DNA of 64,000 bases from Ignavibacteriaceae bacterium (GCA_019638025.1 JAHBUO010000001.1:310001-374000), one strand, 5' to 3'. Numbered from the stretch's first letter, positions 19,012 to 28,361 are shown. The notes: generated from the letters alone by a model not told the origin. Numbers and translations are program-made.

Positions 19012-19623
19012 TTAAAAAAATTTTATTGATTTGTTTAGGATTACAAGAAGAGTTGATAATTCATCTTTTGATAAATTTAAGACCTCACCAATTTTCATAT
19101 TATCTAACTTAATATTTTCGATGCGAGTACGGATTAATCTCAAAGTCGGAAAACCAATAGCTGCGGTCATTTTTCTAACTTGTCTATTTCTACCCTCAGT
19201 TAAGATAAGTTTTATCCATGTGTCGGGGATATTTTTTCTGAATCTGATTGGCGGAGTACGGTCATGAAATTTGATTTCATCACCTAGAAATGAAACCTCT
19301 GCAGGTTTAGTTTTTATTTTATCAATTATAACTCCTTCTCGCAACCTTGATAAATCAGCTTCAGTAGGAATTCCTTCTACTTGAACAGAGTATTCTCTTC
19401 TGTGTCCATATTTGGGATTGAGTAATAAGTCAGTTAATTTTTTGTCATTAGTAAGAAGAAGAAGTCCTTCGCTATCGCGGTCCAAACGACCGACCGGATA
19501 CACCTCTTCAGGAAACCTGTAAAGATTAGATAAAGTCTCTCTTCCTTCTGAATCGGTAAATTGACTTAATACCCCATAGGGTTTATAAATTTTAAAATAA
19601 TAGAGTTTATTGTTCCGTTTCAT
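19012..19623 (-). CDS. RsuA/RluB/RluE-family 23S/16S rRNA pseudouridine synthase, no S4 domain
   Basis: Isomerises a uridine in ribosomal RNA. The catalytic motif GRLDRDSEGLLLLTND has Asp48, and the family motifs KPYGVLSQF and EGRNRQVRKM are present. At 203 residues it lacks the N-terminal S4 RNA-binding domain of RsuA, RluB and RluF. It is therefore most like RluE, which modifies 23S rRNA; the exact target is an inference. The ATG at 19623 is the only sensible start. Confidence 0.88.
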   Translation of the reverse strand: MKRNNKLYYFKIYKPYGVLSQFTDSEGRETLSNLYRFPEEVYPVGRLDRDSEGLLLLTNDKKLTDLLLNPKYGHRREYSVQVEGIPTEADLSRLREGVIIDKIKTKPAEVSFLGDEIKFHDRTPPIRFRKNIPDTWIKLILTEGRNRQVRKMTAAIGFPTLRLIRTRIENIKLDNMKIGEVLNLSKDELSTLLVILNKSIKFF

Positions 19624-19766
19624 TAAAAAGTCGGATAAAAAGTAATTTAAGTTAGGATTTTTATAAATATTAAATTCGAAAAAAATCCATAGAAATCATA
19701 TCAATTAACACGTCTAATTTCATATCTTTACAGAATTGTTTTAGAATATTAGTTGAAAGAGTAAAT

Positions 19767-20018
19767 ATGTCTTTTCGAGATCAGAAAAAATATATGGAAG
19801 AACTTAAACGCTATGATTACAAAATTAAGGGAAAAGATAGCGACGATTTTAAGCTTTTGCTGAAGAGACACAAAGATGAAGAAGAATTTGATACAATTTC
19901 ACTTTCTAAAGCAAAAGGATTGTATGAAAAGTATTGTATTTCGAATGTAAAGAAAAATTACGACCACTTCTTTAAGAAGCTTGATAACAGCGGTCGAGAT
20001 GAGCCGTCCAACCCGTAA
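19767..20018 (+). CDS. Small charged protein of unknown function
   Basis: An 83-residue, lysine- and aspartate-rich, mostly helical protein. It has an ATG at 19767 behind a purine-rich stretch (GAAAGAG) and no overlap with other genes. I do not recognise a family and there is no signal peptide or membrane segment. The composition looks like a real cytoplasmic protein rather than noise. It precedes the DUF2723 gene by 67 bp and may share its transcript. Confidence 0.6.
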   Translation: MSFRDQKKYMEELKRYDYKIKGKDSDDFKLLLKRHKDEEEFDTISLSKAKGLYEKYCISNVKKNYDHFFKKLDNSGRDEPSNP

Positions 20019-20085
20019 TTTTTAAGTTGATAAATAATTTTGTTGTAAGTAATTTTTTTGTTTCTGTTTTATTAATGAGGATAAA

Positions 20086-23055
20086 ATGAATTATAAACTT
20101 CTTGAACGCATTATCGGTGTCGCAGTGTTTTTAATATCGGCAACGGTTTTGTTTTTAACTGTTCAACCATCGGTATCGTTTTGGGATTGCGGTGAGTTTA
20201 TTGCCGCCGGATATTATTTACAAGTGCCCCATCCACCCGGAACCCCGTTTTTTCTTCTCTTAGGTAGAATATTCTCTATGATTCCTTTTGCTGAAAATAT
20301 TGCATTCAGAGTAAATACAATTTCGGTATTAGGAAGTGCATTTTCGGTTTGGTTTTTATATTTGATAGCTGTAATGCTTATTCAAAACTATCGCGGAAAA
20401 GAACCTAAAAACTTAGTTGACGGACTAGGAACCTATATTGCTGCAGCAATAGGGGCCTTATCATTTTCTTTTAGTGATACCTTTTGGTTTAATGGTGTTG
20501 AAGCAGAAGTTTATGCCACAAGTACTTTTCTTTTAGCAGCCATTACTTATTTGATGATGAGATGGAACGACAAAGCTGATAATAGGGATAATGAGAAATA
20601 TATTTTATTGATTGCTTATCTAATAGGTCTTTCAACAGCAGTTCACTTGATGAGCGTACTTGCAATTATATCTGTTGTTATGATAATAATGTTCAAAAAA
20701 TATGTTGATGATGACGAAGCATTTAAAAAATCAGCATATATTTTGCTTGGACACATTGCTTTAGTAATAGTGTTGGCGATTGCTCTTTGGGGGGCTCAAA
20801 CAGGTACAAATCCTCCCTCACCCGAAGAATACCAATCATTCGATTCTAAATTTAAATTAATTGTTGCCGGAATAAGTGTTCTAATAATAGGTGCATTCTG
20901 GAAGAAATTATTCAGTAGAAACTCGATTTATTTACAGCTAATCATTGGCGGGATAGCGTTATTTGTAACTTATCCCGGGATAGTTAAGGTTCTCCCGGGA
21001 ATTATGTCAAGTGTTGCCGGAAATAATTTAGCAAGCGAAATTTTGTTTCTAGTTGTTCTGCTTGGTGCATTTGCTTATGGAGTTTATTATTCGGTTAAAA
21101 ATAATAAACCCACATTACACTTAGTTTCGCTCTCCTTAGTCTTCATTTTCTTGGGATTTGCAACTTATGCGATGGTGATTATCCGTGCTAATCAACAACC
21201 TCCGATGAACGAAAACGAGCCAAATGATTTTACTGAATTGGTTTCCTATTTAAATCGTGAACAATATGGTGACTTCCCTACGTTCAAAAGAAGATTTGCA
21301 ACAGAACCGCATCAGATGGGTGTTTATACAAACTACTCAAGCGATTTAGATTTTTGGTGGCGTTATCAAATGAACCATATGATGACAAGATATCTTCTTT
21401 GGAACTATGCCGGTAGAGAAAGTTGGAACCAAGACGCCGGTGTCAATATGTGGCCATTTAATGCGGTGGGAAATGCGATTGGGAAAGCATTTAATATTCG
21501 TTTTGATGGAGAAGCAAAAGACTCACTCTTCGGAATTCCACTTTTGTTGGGCTTGCTTGGTATTTATTTCCACTTCAAAAAAGATTGGAAAATGGCTTCG
21601 ACATTTATGATTCTCTTTGTTTTTATGGGATACTTGACTGCATTTTATCAAAATCAGCAACAGCCTCAGCCGAGAGAACGAGACTATTTTTATGTCGGCG
21701 CATTCTTTGTTTATTCGATTTGGATTGCAATCGGTATTCGCGGAATTATCGATTTAATTCAAGAAAAACTTACAGCTGAATCAGCACAGAAAGGTGCAAT
21801 ATTCGGACTGCTTCTTTTGGGAATTATTTTTGTCCCGGGTAGAATGCTTCAGGCAAACTACTTTACACACGACCGCTCAAATAATTGGGTACCTTGGGAT
21901 TATTCTTACAATCTTTTACAAAGCTGTGCGCCAAATGCAATTCTATTTACCAATGGTGATAATGATACATTCCCACTTTGGTACTTACAAGATGTTGAAG
22001 GCGTAAGGCGTGATGTTAGAATAGCAAATCTTAGTTTAATAAATACACCTTGGTATATCAAGCAGTTGAAAAATACCGAACCATACGGAGCCGCAAAAAT
22101 AAAAATGCGTTTAAGTGATGCTCAAGTTGATGATATAAGACCTATTCAATGGAATCCGCAAGATGTTACTATTCCGGCTCCAAATACAAGTCTGTTATCT
22201 GCTGCAGATTTCCAACAATACAATATAATTGATTCAAGCGTTCTGAAAACCGGAAGTATCACATTCAGAATGAATAATACAATCGGTTATGGTGAAATTA
22301 AAGCTATCCGAGTTCAAGACTTGATGGTGAAAGAAATTATTGAAGCCAATAATTGGGAGAGACCAATTTATTTTGCCGTTACTTGTTCTGAAGATAGTAA
22401 AATAGGACTTGGTGATTATCTTAAAATGGAAGGAATGGCGCACCGCTTAGTTCCGGAAAAGAAAAAACCGGGAATGGAATTTATTAACGAAGAAATTATG
22501 CGTGCGCAATTGTTTGAGGTTAATCCAACATACAGTAAAGATTATAAACCCGGATTTAAATTCAGAGGGTTAGATGATAAAAATATTTTCTTTGATGATA
22601 ATCATGAAAGATTAACTCAAAATTATCGAAACTCTTATATTAGATTGGCTTTATATTACATCAACAACGGAAATCAAACCGCAAAATGTATTGAGGTTCT
22701 TGATGAAATGGAAAAGAGAATTCCTCGTTCAGTGATTCCAATTGACCATAGAATCTTGTTTGATATTGCCGGATTATATTTAGCCGCAGAGTCTAAAGAT
22801 AAGTATGCGGAACTTGCACGCGAAGTTGAAAAGAAGGCATTGAATCTTATAGAAACTAATCCGAACGATGTTTCATCGGGATATAATCCATATCGTTTAT
22901 TAATCGATATTTATGAAAATCTTGGTGAGTACGATAAGGCGGTAAATATTTTAACAAGATTACAAAATTATTATCCAAATGATCCTTCTATTCAGAATAT
23001 GATTGGTCATTTTAAATCACAAATGACGAGCAAGGATACATCGGCTAAGAAGTAA
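20086..23055 (+). CDS. DUF2723 (GT117-type) polytopic membrane glycosyltransferase
   Basis: The N-terminal part holds the DUF2723 signature SFWDCGEFIAAGYYLQVPHP followed by GTPFFLLLGR, with about ten to twelve hydrophobic helices over residues 1-600. This resembles the GT-C fold of protein O-mannosyltransferases. The soluble C-terminal part ends in TPR-like helices (YDKAVNILTRLQNYYPNDP). In Bacteroidetes-type bacteria such proteins are linked to O-glycosylation of exported proteins; that role is from family knowledge. The acidic residues of WDCGE are the expected catalytic site. A perfect terminator hairpin follows at 23075. Confidence 0.88.
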   Translation: MNYKLLERIIGVAVFLISATVLFLTVQPSVSFWDCGEFIAAGYYLQVPHPPGTPFFLLLGRIFSMIPFAENIAFRVNTISVLGSAFSVWFLYLIAVMLIQNYRGKEPKNLVDGLGTYIAAAIGALSFSFSDTFWFNGVEAEVYATSTFLLAAITYLMMRWNDKADNRDNEKYILLIAYLIGLSTAVHLMSVLAIISVVMIIMFKKYVDDDEAFKKSAYILLGHIALVIVLAIALWGAQTGTNPPSPEEYQSFDSKFKLIVAGISVLIIGAFWKKLFSRNSIYLQLIIGGIALFVTYPGIVKVLPGIMSSVAGNNLASEILFLVVLLGAFAYGVYYSVKNNKPTLHLVSLSLVFIFLGFATYAMVIIRANQQPPMNENEPNDFTELVSYLNREQYGDFPTFKRRFATEPHQMGVYTNYSSDLDFWWRYQMNHMMTRYLLWNYAGRESWNQDAGVNMWPFNAVGNAIGKAFNIRFDGEAKDSLFGIPLLLGLLGIYFHFKKDWKMASTFMILFVFMGYLTAFYQNQQQPQPRERDYFYVGAFFVYSIWIAIGIRGIIDLIQEKLTAESAQKGAIFGLLLLGIIFVPGRMLQANYFTHDRSNNWVPWDYSYNLLQSCAPNAILFTNGDNDTFPLWYLQDVEGVRRDVRIANLSLINTPWYIKQLKNTEPYGAAKIKMRLSDAQVDDIRPIQWNPQDVTIPAPNTSLLSAADFQQYNIIDSSVLKTGSITFRMNNTIGYGEIKAIRVQDLMVKEIIEANNWERPIYFAVTCSEDSKIGLGDYLKMEGMAHRLVPEKKKPGMEFINEEIMRAQLFEVNPTYSKDYKPGFKFRGLDDKNIFFDDNHERLTQNYRNSYIRLALYYINNGNQTAKCIEVLDEMEKRIPRSVIPIDHRILFDIAGLYLAAESKDKYAELAREVEKKALNLIETNPNDVSSGYNPYRLLIDIYENLGEYDKAVNILTRLQNYYPNDPSIQNMIGHFKSQMTSKDTSAKK

Positions 23056-23074
23056 TTTATTTATTAAAAGCTTT

Positions 23075-23122
23075 AAGCTGTCTTGGTTTGTACTTGCAGA
23101 GTCAAATTAAGACAGCTTTTTT
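23075..23122 (+). terminator. Terminator-like hairpin directly in front of the GT9 start
   Basis: AAGCTGTCTT (23075-23084) pairs perfectly with AAGACAGCTT (23109-23118) across a 24-nt loop and is followed by a T-run. It lies between the DUF2723 gene and the GT9 gene, ending only 8-12 nt before the GT9 ATG. Confidence 0.75.
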
Positions 23123-23129
23123 AATTATT

Positions 23130-24197
23130 ATGAAAAAAAAGATTTTAGTTTATGCGCTTTCCGGAATTGGTGATGCGCTTATGTTTACCCCTGCATTAGT
23201 TTTAATGCGGAAACATTTACCCGATGCACAAATCGACGCATTAGTAATGTTCTCGGGAGTTAAAGATATTTATGAAAGAACCGGAAAATTTGACAATGTA
23301 TTTCATTTCGAGTTCTTAAAACAAGGTGCTGTTAAATCCCTTTTGTTTCTTTCTAAGCTTTTTAGAAAATATACTCACGTCATAAATGTTTATCCTTCAA
23401 ACAGAAAAGAGTATAATATTATTGGCTTTCTGTCACTCGCGAAACATCGAGGTGGCGTAAAATATTTACGTAAAGATTTTAACAATTTTGGATTTCTAAA
23501 TACAGTCCGAATTCAAGAAAAAGATTCTTTCCATAATGTTGAAGAAAACATGCTTCTCGTTAGGAAGATGTTTGATATCAAGGATTATAAAGAGTATGAT
23601 TTACTTTTCCCTTTGGGTGAAGAAGATGAACAATATGCCGATAATTTTTTAATTCGAAAAAACATCTCCCATTCAGATTTATTAATTGGATTTCATGCAG
23701 GCTGCGCAACTATGAAAAATCACATTATGCGACGATGGGAACCGGAAAAGTTCGCTGAGCTTGCAAAGCGTTTAATTGTTGAATTAAACGCTAAAATAAT
23801 TTTATTCGGTGGTCCGGATGAGATCGAGTTAAATCAGCTTATCAGTTCGAAAGCAAACCACAATAATCTTTTCATAGTTGATTCAAAAAATCTTGCACAG
23901 AGCGCAGCGTTAATCAAGAAATGTGAATTAATGATTACAAATGATTCGGCATTAATGCATGTTTCTGCTGCAATGAAGCGAAAGGTTGTGGCGATAATCG
24001 GACCAACAAACAGAAGTTATATCTATCCTTGGAAAACACCTTATAAGATTGTGAGTCTTAATTTGGATTGTTCTCCATGCTTTTTCTATTCACCCAAACC
24101 TTTAAGTTGTAGCAGAAGTGACGCTCAATTCAAATGTATAAAGGAATTAGATGTTAATCTTGTTTTTAACGAAGCAAAAATTTTCTTATCTGAATAA
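23130..24197 (+). CDS. Glycosyltransferase family 9 (heptosyltransferase-like)
   Basis: A cytoplasmic GT-B glycosyltransferase of the ADP-heptose:LPS family. The N-terminal domain starts MKKKILVYALSGIGDALMFT with the expected glycine-rich loop. The C-terminal nucleotide-sugar domain contains ILFGGPDE, the TNDSALMHVSAA segment and IIGPTNR. It probably adds a sugar to the lipid A core. The frame extends to a TTG at 23088, but that lies inside the terminator hairpin and ATG 23130 starts the fold properly. No Shine-Dalgarno is visible because the T-tract of the hairpin occupies that position. Confidence 0.87.
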   Translation: MKKKILVYALSGIGDALMFTPALVLMRKHLPDAQIDALVMFSGVKDIYERTGKFDNVFHFEFLKQGAVKSLLFLSKLFRKYTHVINVYPSNRKEYNIIGFLSLAKHRGGVKYLRKDFNNFGFLNTVRIQEKDSFHNVEENMLLVRKMFDIKDYKEYDLLFPLGEEDEQYADNFLIRKNISHSDLLIGFHAGCATMKNHIMRRWEPEKFAELAKRLIVELNAKIILFGGPDEIELNQLISSKANHNNLFIVDSKNLAQSAALIKKCELMITNDSALMHVSAAMKRKVVAIIGPTNRSYIYPWKTPYKIVSLNLDCSPCFFYSPKPLSCSRSDAQFKCIKELDVNLVFNEAKIFLSE

Positions 24198-24211
24198 AAA
24201 ATGAGCTAATT

Positions 24212-25690
24212 ATGAAAATGAAATTTATATTTTTATTCTTGCTTATTCTTTCCGCTAACTTTTCCTTTTCGCAAAGCAATTTCAATGGATTTATCAGCTA
24301 TGTAAATAGCCTCTCTGATTCAGTTCAAAAAAGTAGTGTAATAGATAGCTTTATAAATCATCATAAAAATATCAGAATTCCTTTGGTCGAAGATTCTTGG
24401 GCGATTTTTCTTTACAAAGGAAACATTAATACAGTTTCTGTTGCTGGTGATTTTACGGGATGGGCAGCAAATCAATCTTTTGTAAAAGTTCCCAATACTA
24501 ATTTCTTCTATTTTAAGAAAACTTTTGAAAACAACGCTCGTCTCGATTATAAATTAGTTTTAAATGGAAGCACATGGATTCTTGACCCATACAATCCCAA
24601 CAGAGTTTCGGGAGGTTATGGGCCAAATTCTGAATTAGCAATGCCCGAATACATTCAGCCGTGGGAAATAAATTACAATCCGAATATTCAACATGGAAAT
24701 TTAATTACAACATCTATCTCAAGCCTTTACACAAGTAAAACTTATCAAGTTTATGTATTGCTTCCCGCATCATATAATCTGAACTTGAACAAGCGATACG
24801 CAACAGTCTATTTTCAAGATGGATCTGAATACATAACTCTTGGCAGCGGTGTTAATGTGATTGATAATTTAATTGCCGCAAATAAAATCGAAGAAGTGAT
24901 CGGAGTTTTTGTAAAGCCGACTAACCGCAACGATGAATATGCCGGAAATTTACGAACACAATATCAGCGGTTTTTTGTGAATGAATTAGTTCCGAGAATC
25001 GATTCACTTTATCGAACGATTGATAGCTCATCACAACGGTTAGTATTGGGAGATTCATTCGGTGGGAATATTTCGGCATTAATAACTTTTAATTATCCTG
25101 AAGTGTTTGGTTTATGCGGGCTTCACAGCGCAGCGTTTTGGCCCAACGATTACGAAGCATATAGTTTGATAATGAATAGCCCTAAAAAAAATATTCGCTA
25201 CGCTTCAGTCTGGGGAACTTATGAATCAATTTATCAAAATCTGAGACCTTTTCGTGATACACTATTAAGCAGAGGTTATGATTATCATTGGAGCGAATTA
25301 CCGGAGGGGCACAGTTGGGGCTTATGGCGCGCTAATATCGATTTTCTATTAGAATATTTTTTCCCTTCGAGCGGAACTAGTGTTGAACAATCAAGTTTTG
25401 TAAATGAAAAATCATTCGAGGTATTTCAAAATTATCCCAATCCTTTTAATCCATCAACTCGAATTAGATTTTCAATTCCAAATAACATCAATGAAAATCA
25501 GCTTGTAACAATAACACTCTATGATATTTTAGGAAGAGAGTTGTCTACTCTTCTAAATGAAGAAAAGGCTCCCGGATATTATGAATATCTTTTTAATGCT
25601 GAATCACTCTCACTTACATCAGGAGTCTATTTGTACAAACTTCAAGCAGGTGAGTTTATTTCAATCAAAAAAATGATTTTAACAAAGTAA
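24212..25690 (+). CDS. T9SS-exported esterase with N-terminal CBM48/E-set domain
   Basis: The order is: signal peptide (MKMKFIFLFLLILSANFSFS), an E-set/CBM48-like domain (residues 45-130, SVAGDFTGWA and DYKLVLNGSTWILDPYNP), an alpha/beta-hydrolase esterase domain of the esterase D/enterochelin-esterase type (Ser nucleophile in LGDSFGGN, His in EGHSWG), and a C-terminal type IX sorting domain starting NYPNPFNPSTRIRF and ending KMILTK. It should be moved across the outer membrane and anchored or released there. The substrate may be a feruloyl or acetyl ester or a siderophore ester. This is the clearest type IX secretion marker in the window. Confidence 0.9.
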   Translation: MKMKFIFLFLLILSANFSFSQSNFNGFISYVNSLSDSVQKSSVIDSFINHHKNIRIPLVEDSWAIFLYKGNINTVSVAGDFTGWAANQSFVKVPNTNFFYFKKTFENNARLDYKLVLNGSTWILDPYNPNRVSGGYGPNSELAMPEYIQPWEINYNPNIQHGNLITTSISSLYTSKTYQVYVLLPASYNLNLNKRYATVYFQDGSEYITLGSGVNVIDNLIAANKIEEVIGVFVKPTNRNDEYAGNLRTQYQRFFVNELVPRIDSLYRTIDSSSQRLVLGDSFGGNISALITFNYPEVFGLCGLHSAAFWPNDYEAYSLIMNSPKKNIRYASVWGTYESIYQNLRPFRDTLLSRGYDYHWSELPEGHSWGLWRANIDFLLEYFFPSSGTSVEQSSFVNEKSFEVFQNYPNPFNPSTRIRFSIPNNINENQLVTITLYDILGRELSTLLNEEKAPGYYEYLFNAESLSLTSGVYLYKLQAGEFISIKKMILTK

Positions 25691-25706
25691 GAACGGTGGG
25701 GAGATT

Positions 25707-26237
25707 ATGTCTTTCTATATAGATTTGGTTACGGCTTATCCGATTTTAACTGCAATGATTCAATTTGCAGTTCTTGGAACTTTGGGGGATTCAATTTCTA
25801 AGTGGATTGTTAATAAAAAAATATACATTCCCTTCGACATTAAAACTTTTGTTTTAAAAATGCTTGAGTGGGCGCTGCTTGCTGTTTTTATTAAATATGC
25901 TTTTGTCGGTTTCGGATATTTTGTTTCAGGACTTGTAGAAAAGAACTTGCTTCCGGAACTAAATCATTTCTGGAATGCCTTTGCAATATCAACAACTATG
26001 AATCTGCAATTTGGACCCTTTCTTGTGCTTATACATCGGCTGCTTGACAATTTAATCGCCAAAGAAAATAATTGGAAGAATATCGATAAAGGGTTTTATT
26101 CACTTTTGTGGTTTTGGCTTCCGGCTCACACAGTTACCTTTATGCTTCCCAAACCCTTTCAAATAGGGTTAGCCGCATTGTGGTCTGTGGCTCTTGGGTT
26201 AATTTTGGGACTTTATAGCACACGAAAAACAGATTAA
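25707..26237 (+). CDS. Multi-pass membrane protein, possibly Mpv17/PMP22-like
   Basis: A 176-residue protein with about four hydrophobic helices. It starts YPILTAMIQFAVLGTLGDSISK, and the arrangement of a Gly-Asp motif in the first helix and WFWLPAHTVTFMLP in the third is reminiscent of the Mpv17/PMP22 family. That resemblance is from memory of the pattern and is not certain. It follows the T9SS esterase by 16 bp with a reasonable ribosome-binding site (GGTGGGGAG), so the two may be co-transcribed. Confidence 0.65.
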   Translation: MSFYIDLVTAYPILTAMIQFAVLGTLGDSISKWIVNKKIYIPFDIKTFVLKMLEWALLAVFIKYAFVGFGYFVSGLVEKNLLPELNHFWNAFAISTTMNLQFGPFLVLIHRLLDNLIAKENNWKNIDKGFYSLLWFWLPAHTVTFMLPKPFQIGLAALWSVALGLILGLYSTRKTD

Positions 26238-26281
26238 AAAAAAATTCAAATGCCCCTTGACAGATATTCAAGAAAATATTA

Positions 26282-26295
26282 TTTTAACATTAAAA
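26282..26295. promoter_or_regulatory. MarR operator candidate upstream of marR-type gene
   Basis: TTTTAA-CA-TTAAAA is a perfect 14-bp inverted repeat 22 bp before the MarR start. The same core (TTTTAA-N2-TTAAAA) recurs at 26791-26804 in front of the pirin gene, which suggests a shared binding site. AT-rich composition raises the chance of coincidence. Confidence 0.45.
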
Positions 26296-26317
26296 GATTT
26301 AAGTTTTAAGCAAAATA

Positions 26318-26773
26318 ATGAAAACAACAAAAAAATACGGGGAACAGATTGATTTAGCTTTATCGACGTGGGTAAAGTTGGTAAGGGCTCATTCGGTATT
26401 TGCAAAAAAATCATTAGACGATATCAGAAGATATGGTCTGACTGAACCTCAATTCGGTGCACTTGAATGTTTGGGGCATTTAGGTCCGATGACTATCGGA
26501 AACCTCTGCTCAAAACAATTGGTAAGTGGCGGCAACATGACGCTTGTTGTGGATAATCTTGAAAAAGAAGGACTAGTTGAGAGGGTTCACAGCAAAGAAG
26601 ATCGCAGAACTATTATAGTACAACTTACATCCAAGGGCGAGCAGCGATTTAATGAGATTTTTTTACAGCATGCTGAAAGAATTAAGGATTTAACTTCCGT
26701 TTTAACAAACGATGAGCAAGTACAACTAAGCGGTTTATTAAAAAAACTTGGATTTGCGTTAAAAGACAAATAA
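26318..26773 (+). CDS. MarR-family transcriptional regulator
   Basis: A 151-residue winged helix-turn-helix protein. The recognition region is LVSGGNMTLVVDNLEKEGLVERVHSKEDRRT, with the wing motif DRRT and the dimerisation helices at both ends. There is no signal peptide. It lies upstream of pirin and YceI genes in the same direction, and palindromes with an identical core lie before itself and before pirin. It probably represses itself and the pirin-YceI pair and responds to a small phenolic or oxidised ligand; this is inference. Confidence 0.92.
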   Translation: MKTTKKYGEQIDLALSTWVKLVRAHSVFAKKSLDDIRRYGLTEPQFGALECLGHLGPMTIGNLCSKQLVSGGNMTLVVDNLEKEGLVERVHSKEDRRTIIVQLTSKGEQRFNEIFLQHAERIKDLTSVLTNDEQVQLSGLLKKLGFALKDK

Positions 26774-26788
26774 AATTTTTTACCAATA

Positions 26789-26806
26789 TATTTTAAGTTT
26801 AAAATA
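26789..26806. promoter_or_regulatory. MarR operator candidate upstream of pirin
   Basis: TATTTTAA-GT-TTAAAATA is a perfect 18-bp palindrome with 8-bp arms, in the 209-bp spacer between the MarR and pirin genes. Its core matches the palindrome at 26282-26295. The rest of this spacer shows no gene; a locally GC-richer stretch near 26865-26895 is unexplained. Confidence 0.5.
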
Positions 26807-26982
26807 ATTAAGATAAAAACTATAAAGATTGAAACTTATTTGAAAATTTAAATGTTTAATAAGTGATCCCCCAGCGCCTTCTTGGTCATTTGATTAGTGC
26901 TATGTTGGTTTAAGAGTATGATGAAAATATATGATTAGGTGATTTAGGCTTTGAAGGCGTTTATTTTAATAAGGAAAGTAAT

Positions 26983-27693
26983 ATGATTACAGCTAAGCGA
27001 AACAGCAAACGTGGTTATACAAAATTTGAATGGTTAGAAAGCTACCATAGCTTTTCTTTCGGCTCATATTATGATGCAGATAATATTAATTTTGGACCAC
27101 TCCGTGTAATAAATGATGATATTGTTGCGCCCGGGGGTGGATTTCCAATGCATCCGCATCAGAATATGGAAATTGTAACTTATGTTCTTAGTGGTGCCCT
27201 TGAGCACAAGGATAGCACCGGGACTCACGAAGTTATCAGAGCAGGTGAATTGCAAAAGATGACCGCCGGAAAAGGTGTTTATCATTCTGAATTTAACAGT
27301 TCACAAAATAATTCGGTTCATTTATTACAGATTTGGATTCTTCCCAACAAAGCCGGACTTGAGCCATCTTATGACCAGCGTTCTTGGAGTACGGAGGAAA
27401 GGAAAAACAAACTATTAAAAGTTGCTTCTCCGAACATGAACGAGGATACAATTTTTATAAATCAGGATGCATCAATTTTTATTTCAACACTCGAAGATGG
27501 AAACGAATTACCATTTCAGAATATTGACGGAAGAGGGACTTATATTCACATTATAGAAGGTGAAGTTAAAATTGATAATGAAGTCTATTCATCGGGCGAT
27601 GCAATAGAAATCACCGGTGATGAACTCTTCAAGTTAAAAGCCGAAAAAAAATCAGAATTAATAGTTTTTGAATTAGCAATGAATTTCAATTAA
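26983..27693 (+). CDS. Pirin-family bicupin (YhhW-like)
   Basis: A 236-residue bicupin. The first cupin carries the metal ligands in FPMHPHQNMEIVTYVL (two His and the following Glu) and KGVYHSEFN. The second cupin (residues 150-235) lacks an obvious metal site, as usual. Related YhhW proteins have quercetin 2,3-dioxygenase activity in vitro; the natural role here is unknown. It is cytoplasmic, has a ribosome-binding site AAGGAAAG, and is followed after 22 bp by the YceI gene, most likely as one operon. Confidence 0.9.
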   Translation: MITAKRNSKRGYTKFEWLESYHSFSFGSYYDADNINFGPLRVINDDIVAPGGGFPMHPHQNMEIVTYVLSGALEHKDSTGTHEVIRAGELQKMTAGKGVYHSEFNSSQNNSVHLLQIWILPNKAGLEPSYDQRSWSTEERKNKLLKVASPNMNEDTIFINQDASIFISTLEDGNELPFQNIDGRGTYIHIIEGEVKIDNEVYSSGDAIEITGDELFKLKAEKKSELIVFELAMNFN

Positions 27694-27715
27694 TAATCAA
27701 TAATAGGAGGTAAGT

Positions 27716-28294
27716 ATGAAACAGTTCTTTTTGTTAGTTTTTTCTTTTGTTTTTGCAACAGCAGTTTTTGCTCAAACATGGAATTTGGATCGATCACACA
27801 GCGGTGTTAAATTTTCAGTAAGTCACATGGTAATTACTGATGTGGATGGCAGCTTCAAAGAGTTTGAAGTGAACGCTACACCTAATTCAAAGGGTGAACT
27901 CGAAAAAGTTGAAGCAACAATCAAAGTTGAATCAATCGATACTGAAAATAAAGATAGAGATAATCATTTAAGATCAGCAGATTTCTTTGATGCAGCGAAT
28001 TATCCCGAAATAAAATTCGTTAGTACTAAAATCGAAAAGAAAGGGAAAAACGGAGTAAAGATTTATGGTGATTTAACCATGCGCGGTGTAACTAAAAAAG
28101 TTGTTCTCGATGGAAAATTTAACGGACAAGTAAAAGACCCTTGGGGAAATACTAAAGTCGGATATACTGCAACAACAACCGTAAACAGATTTGACTATGG
28201 TTTACAATGGAACAAAGCTATTGAAACCGGTGCTTTAGTAGTAGGAAAAGATGTAAAGATTACTCTCAACGCTCAGTTTGTAGTTAAATCATAA
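27716..28294 (+). CDS. YceI-family periplasmic lipid-binding-like protein
   Basis: A signal peptide (MKQFFLLVFSFVFATAVFA) precedes a complete YceI domain. It begins WNLDRSHSGVKFSVSHMV and contains the internal motif LRSADFFDAANYPEIKFVS and the closing RFDYGLQWN. These proteins form an extended barrel binding isoprenoids or amphiphiles in the periplasm; the ligand is unknown. A very strong Shine-Dalgarno (AGGAGG) precedes the ATG. The neighbourhood with MarR and pirin is a recurring arrangement that suggests a stress- or solvent-responsive operon. Confidence 0.93.
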   Translation: MKQFFLLVFSFVFATAVFAQTWNLDRSHSGVKFSVSHMVITDVDGSFKEFEVNATPNSKGELEKVEATIKVESIDTENKDRDNHLRSADFFDAANYPEIKFVSTKIEKKGKNGVKIYGDLTMRGVTKKVVLDGKFNGQVKDPWGNTKVGYTATTTVNRFDYGLQWNKAIETGALVVGKDVKITLNAQFVVKS

Positions 28295-28312
28295 TTGAAG
28301 TTTGATTAAACA

Positions 28313-28343
28313 AAAAAACCCACTTGAACAAAGTGGGTTTTTT
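28313..28343. terminator. Bidirectional rho-independent terminator
   Basis: AAAAAACCCACTT pairs with AAGTGGGTTTTTT around a 5-nt loop (GAACA). The A-tract and T-tract allow it to stop both the YceI operon on plus and the alkaline phosphatase gene on minus. Confidence 0.92.
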
Positions 28344-28361
28344 ATTTTTTTATTCAAAAAA

